Shown piece after piece: positions 31,924-33,733 of a stretch of DNA of 33,733 bases. Location: contig CATYEN010000025.1 in assembly GCA_958405565.1 (NCBI GenBank), positions 1-33,733 on the forward strand. The letters run 5' to 3'. A model generated the notes under the pieces. That model did no database searches and was not told where the DNA came from. It worked only from the letters and a program-made list of their open reading frames with translations. Origin of the DNA: an uncultured Collinsella sp. (lineage in GTDB: Bacteria > Actinomycetota > Coriobacteriia > Coriobacteriales > Coriobacteriaceae). The position numbers and the translations under genes were made by a program. Each line of letters starts with the position of its first letter. The first letter of the stretch is position 1.

Positions 31924-32077
31924 ATGCAACCTCACAATCAGTCTGCTTTCCAAACCGATTGTAAGCCTCCTGAGAGATTCGCGGCGTGCGCGCAGCAGTA
32001 TTTACCGTTCGCAGGTCGAGCCAGCGCGTTTGCCGTCCGAGCGGGTTTACAAACGGCGCGGTGGGTACGTAGCCTTT

Positions 32078-33127
32078 ATGGACGACATGCTGTGCGACAT
32101 ATCTGCCTTTCGGTATCACCGGATACCTCCACAGGTTTTGGCGATAATGCCGGACCTGCCCGATTCTGCGGACGATCCGCGCAGGGAGCGCCTTTGCGAG
32201 CATCCGCTCGTCGCGCATTTCCTGGGCACCCCGTTACACGTTTTGGCGCAGGGCGGCTGCGGGCGTAAGGGCGATCGCATTGTCAGGCATGTTTGGAACG
32301 GGGAGAGGCCGTTTGATTCCGTGCGGCAGACAGAGTTTGGCCTCGATGTCGCGTCCCCACTCTTTACCCTGCTGTCCCTGGCTTCCTCGGTCTCAAACGA
32401 GCGTCTGATCATGTGCATGTATGAGATGTGCGGCACCTTTGCCGTGTGCAAGATTGCGCCTCAGGTAAAGTCGGCACTTGTGCAGGCATATGGGGGCCAG
32501 TGGGGTGACGCACGGTTGGGCTGGGAAAACGTAAAGGATGTCTCGGGGAGTCCAACGGACTTGTGGAAACGACCGCCCTTGATCGAGCTCTCTGAGCTTG
32601 CAGAGTACGTCGATAAGATCCGGGGGCTTCGCGGCGCTAAATCGTTCATAAGAGCCGCGAAATGCATTACGGGGGTGGCAGCATCGCCGCTCGAGGTCCA
32701 GGCTTCGATGCTGTTTGGCCTTACGAGGTTGCGCGGCGGCGAAGGGCTGCGCCTTACCAATAACGTTGAGATTCGTATGACGCGCAGTGCCCGCCTGATT
32801 TCGGGGCCTGATAGGCGCTATGCCGATATTCTGCTGGCAAATAAGGACGGCAGCCGAGAGTGCCTGGTTGAATGCCAAGGTAAAGCCATTCACGGATCCA
32901 TAGAATCCAAGATCTCGGACTCCGATCGAACGACGGCGCTGCAAGCCATGGGATATCCCGTCGTTCTGATGACCTATGGCCAGCTGGCCGACTCCGATGC
33001 CTTCCGCGTGGTGATGGAGCTCATCATGTCCTATCTCGATGTGCCGCTGAAAGACAAGACGCCGCGACAGCAGGAGCTCGAACGGCGGCTTCGTGAGGAG
33101 ATTTTTATCGATTGGGCAGGAATGTAG
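32078..33127 (+). CDS. PD-(D/E)XK endonuclease-like protein, paralog of 22612-23802
   Basis: A 349-residue protein that aligns through its length with the protein at 22612-23802. Matching blocks are MYEMCGTFAV against YFELCGAYSL, ASPLEVQASMLFGLTRLRGG against RSPMETAFVMMLTLPKSEGG, and the nuclease-like core. In this copy the core reads YADILLANKDGSRECLVECQG and then DRTTALQAMGYPVVLM, so Asp, Glu, Gln and Lys take the PD-(D/E)XK-type positions. Identity is low, so the pair is old or fast-evolving. Two in-frame ATGs (32078, 32087) exist and neither has a Shine-Dalgarno site. It diverges from the M20 gene and is followed by AT-rich gene-free DNA. Function unknown. Confidence 0.65.
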   Translation: MDDMLCDISAFRYHRIPPQVLAIMPDLPDSADDPRRERLCEHPLVAHFLGTPLHVLAQGGCGRKGDRIVRHVWNGERPFDSVRQTEFGLDVASPLFTLLSLASSVSNERLIMCMYEMCGTFAVCKIAPQVKSALVQAYGGQWGDARLGWENVKDVSGSPTDLWKRPPLIELSELAEYVDKIRGLRGAKSFIRAAKCITGVAASPLEVQASMLFGLTRLRGGEGLRLTNNVEIRMTRSARLISGPDRRYADILLANKDGSRECLVECQGKAIHGSIESKISDSDRTTALQAMGYPVVLMTYGQLADSDAFRVVMELIMSYLDVPLKDKTPRQQELERRLREEIFIDWAGM

Positions 33128-33397
33128 CCGCGCGGTGGGTAAACGGTAGCGCGAGCTAGAGTTCTGGTCGCAAAAAGGCTTCAATTTTGCCTTGGAGGGA
33201 CCCTAAAAATGCTATCTAGAATAAGTTGTTTCGGAAAATAGACAGTCAACTTACATTCGGCACATAGAGATCGATTTTTACCTACTAAAGTCCCTGATAA
33301 AGCTGTTTATCAAAGCGAGTGTGCTTAGCGACTTGAGCCTCACTATCGATTATCTGAAAAAACTTGTTCTGGGTATCATTTTAAAGTCGTCCGGAGC
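33128..33397. other. AT-rich gene-free stretch
   Basis: I see no gene here. The composition is clearly more AT-rich than the surroundings. GGTGGGTAAACGGTAGCG (33134-33151) resembles GGTGGGTACGTAGCC (32060-32074) on the other side of the gene. The segment may be remains of acquired DNA. Confidence 0.45.
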
Positions 33398-33435
33398 AAC
33401 AAAATCGGCCCCCGTTTCGTGAAAACGGGGGCCGA
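33398..33435 (-). terminator. Intrinsic terminator of serA
   Basis: TCGGCCCCCGTTT (33405-33417) pairs with AAACGGGGGCCGA (33423-33435). On the minus strand it is followed by TTTTGTTGC. It lies 39 bp after the stop codon. Confidence 0.9.
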
Positions 33436-33474
33436 ATGGGCTTCATGGCCTGCCTGGCAGGCTTGGCACCGGCG

Positions 33475-33733
33475 CTATTTGATCACACGCACGCGATACA
33501 TCGACGGAATCTGCTTGAGAGCCTCGATGGTGCTGCTGTCCAGGTGCTCGTCGGTGTCGAACATGGTGTAGGCGTTCTCGCCAGCGGACTCGTTGGTCAT
33601 ACGCTGCACGTTGGCGTTGTCCTTGGCGAGAATGGCTGTGATCTGGCCGATCATGTTGGGCACGTTGGCGTGCAGGCAGGCGATGCGGCTCGCGGCGCGC
33701 GCCTTGCCCATCGAGCAGGACGGGTAGTTCACC
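33475..33733 (-). CDS. serA: D-3-phosphoglycerate dehydrogenase, C-terminal ACT domain (partial)
   Basis: Only the last 85 residues are in the window; the 5' part lies beyond its right edge. The sequence NVPNMIGQITAILAKDNANVQRMTNES, then NAYTMFDTDEH and YRVRVIK at the C-terminus, is the regulatory ACT domain of the SerA type found in Firmicutes and Coriobacteria. The preceding MGKARAASRIACLHA matches the linker from the catalytic domain. SerA catalyses the first step of serine synthesis, and the ACT domain senses serine. A strong terminator follows. The gene could be another ACT-ended dehydrogenase, but this ending is characteristic. Confidence 0.82.
   Translation of the reverse strand, partial: VNYPSCSMGKARAASRIACLHANVPNMIGQITAILAKDNANVQRMTNESAGENAYTMFDTDEHLDSSTIEALKQIPSMYRVRVIK

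Overview
The window looks like a chromosomal segment of a Coriobacteriia gut actinobacterium, most likely Collinsella. The reasons are high-GC coding sequence with GC-rich third positions and SD-led genes, the family mix (QueH/QueA/Tgt, PstSCAB, an ABC-F protein, an MntR/DtxR regulator, a 12-alpha-HSDH-like SDR), and many small palindromic intergenic repeats. This genus call is inference from family content and remembered protein sequences; no search was run. I see no phage, plasmid, CRISPR array, rRNA or tRNA.

Layout. 1-6900: queuosine tRNA modification genes queH, queA and tgt, interrupted by a tail-anchored coiled-coil protein (minus strand) and a bile-acid 12-alpha-hydroxysteroid-dehydrogenase-like SDR. 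7100-8600: a LOG-family Rossmann protein and a RelB/DinJ-YafQ toxin-antitoxin pair. 8685-11860: a DegV fatty-acid-binding protein facing away from a HAD phosphatase and a PepV-like dipeptidase. 12150-15810: a compact pstSCAB phosphate importer with a Tat-type lipoprotein PstS. 15980-19210: an ABC-F ATPase, a Cof-type HAD phosphatase and an MntR-like regulator. 19490-22270 (minus): a zinc/cadmium efflux operon arsR/smtB - HMA chaperone - zntA, behind a near-consensus promoter embedded in SmtB-type operators. 22612-25120 (minus): a PD-(D/E)XK-like protein of unknown role and a DEDDh exonuclease. 25292-26380: a His-rich manganese/heavy-metal exporter. 26546-27631 (minus): an HdeD-like membrane protein and YaiI/YqxD. 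27896-29845: a nitroreductase and two tandem histidine phosphatases. 29974-31923 (minus): an M20 peptidase and a short DUF1015 relative. 32078-33127: a diverged paralog of the PD-(D/E)XK-like protein. 33475-end (minus): the C-terminal ACT domain of SerA, cut by the window edge.

Two themes go beyond the genes. First, metal homeostasis recurs: zinc efflux under SmtB control, an MntR-like regulator whose upstream region shares a motif with the distant exporter promoter, and a DtxR-type iron box before the nitroreductase. Second, the intergenic DNA is rich in structured repeats. These include three long palindromes with a shared scaffold but different arms, a 115-bp terminator cassette duplicated after queA and the SDR behind hairpins of different stem sequence, GGGGAC-type REP-like remnants, and a 123-nt hairpin. 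Most convergent gene junctions carry one of these. The least explained items are the palindrome families and the two PD-(D/E)XK-like paralogs with their shared flanking motifs.
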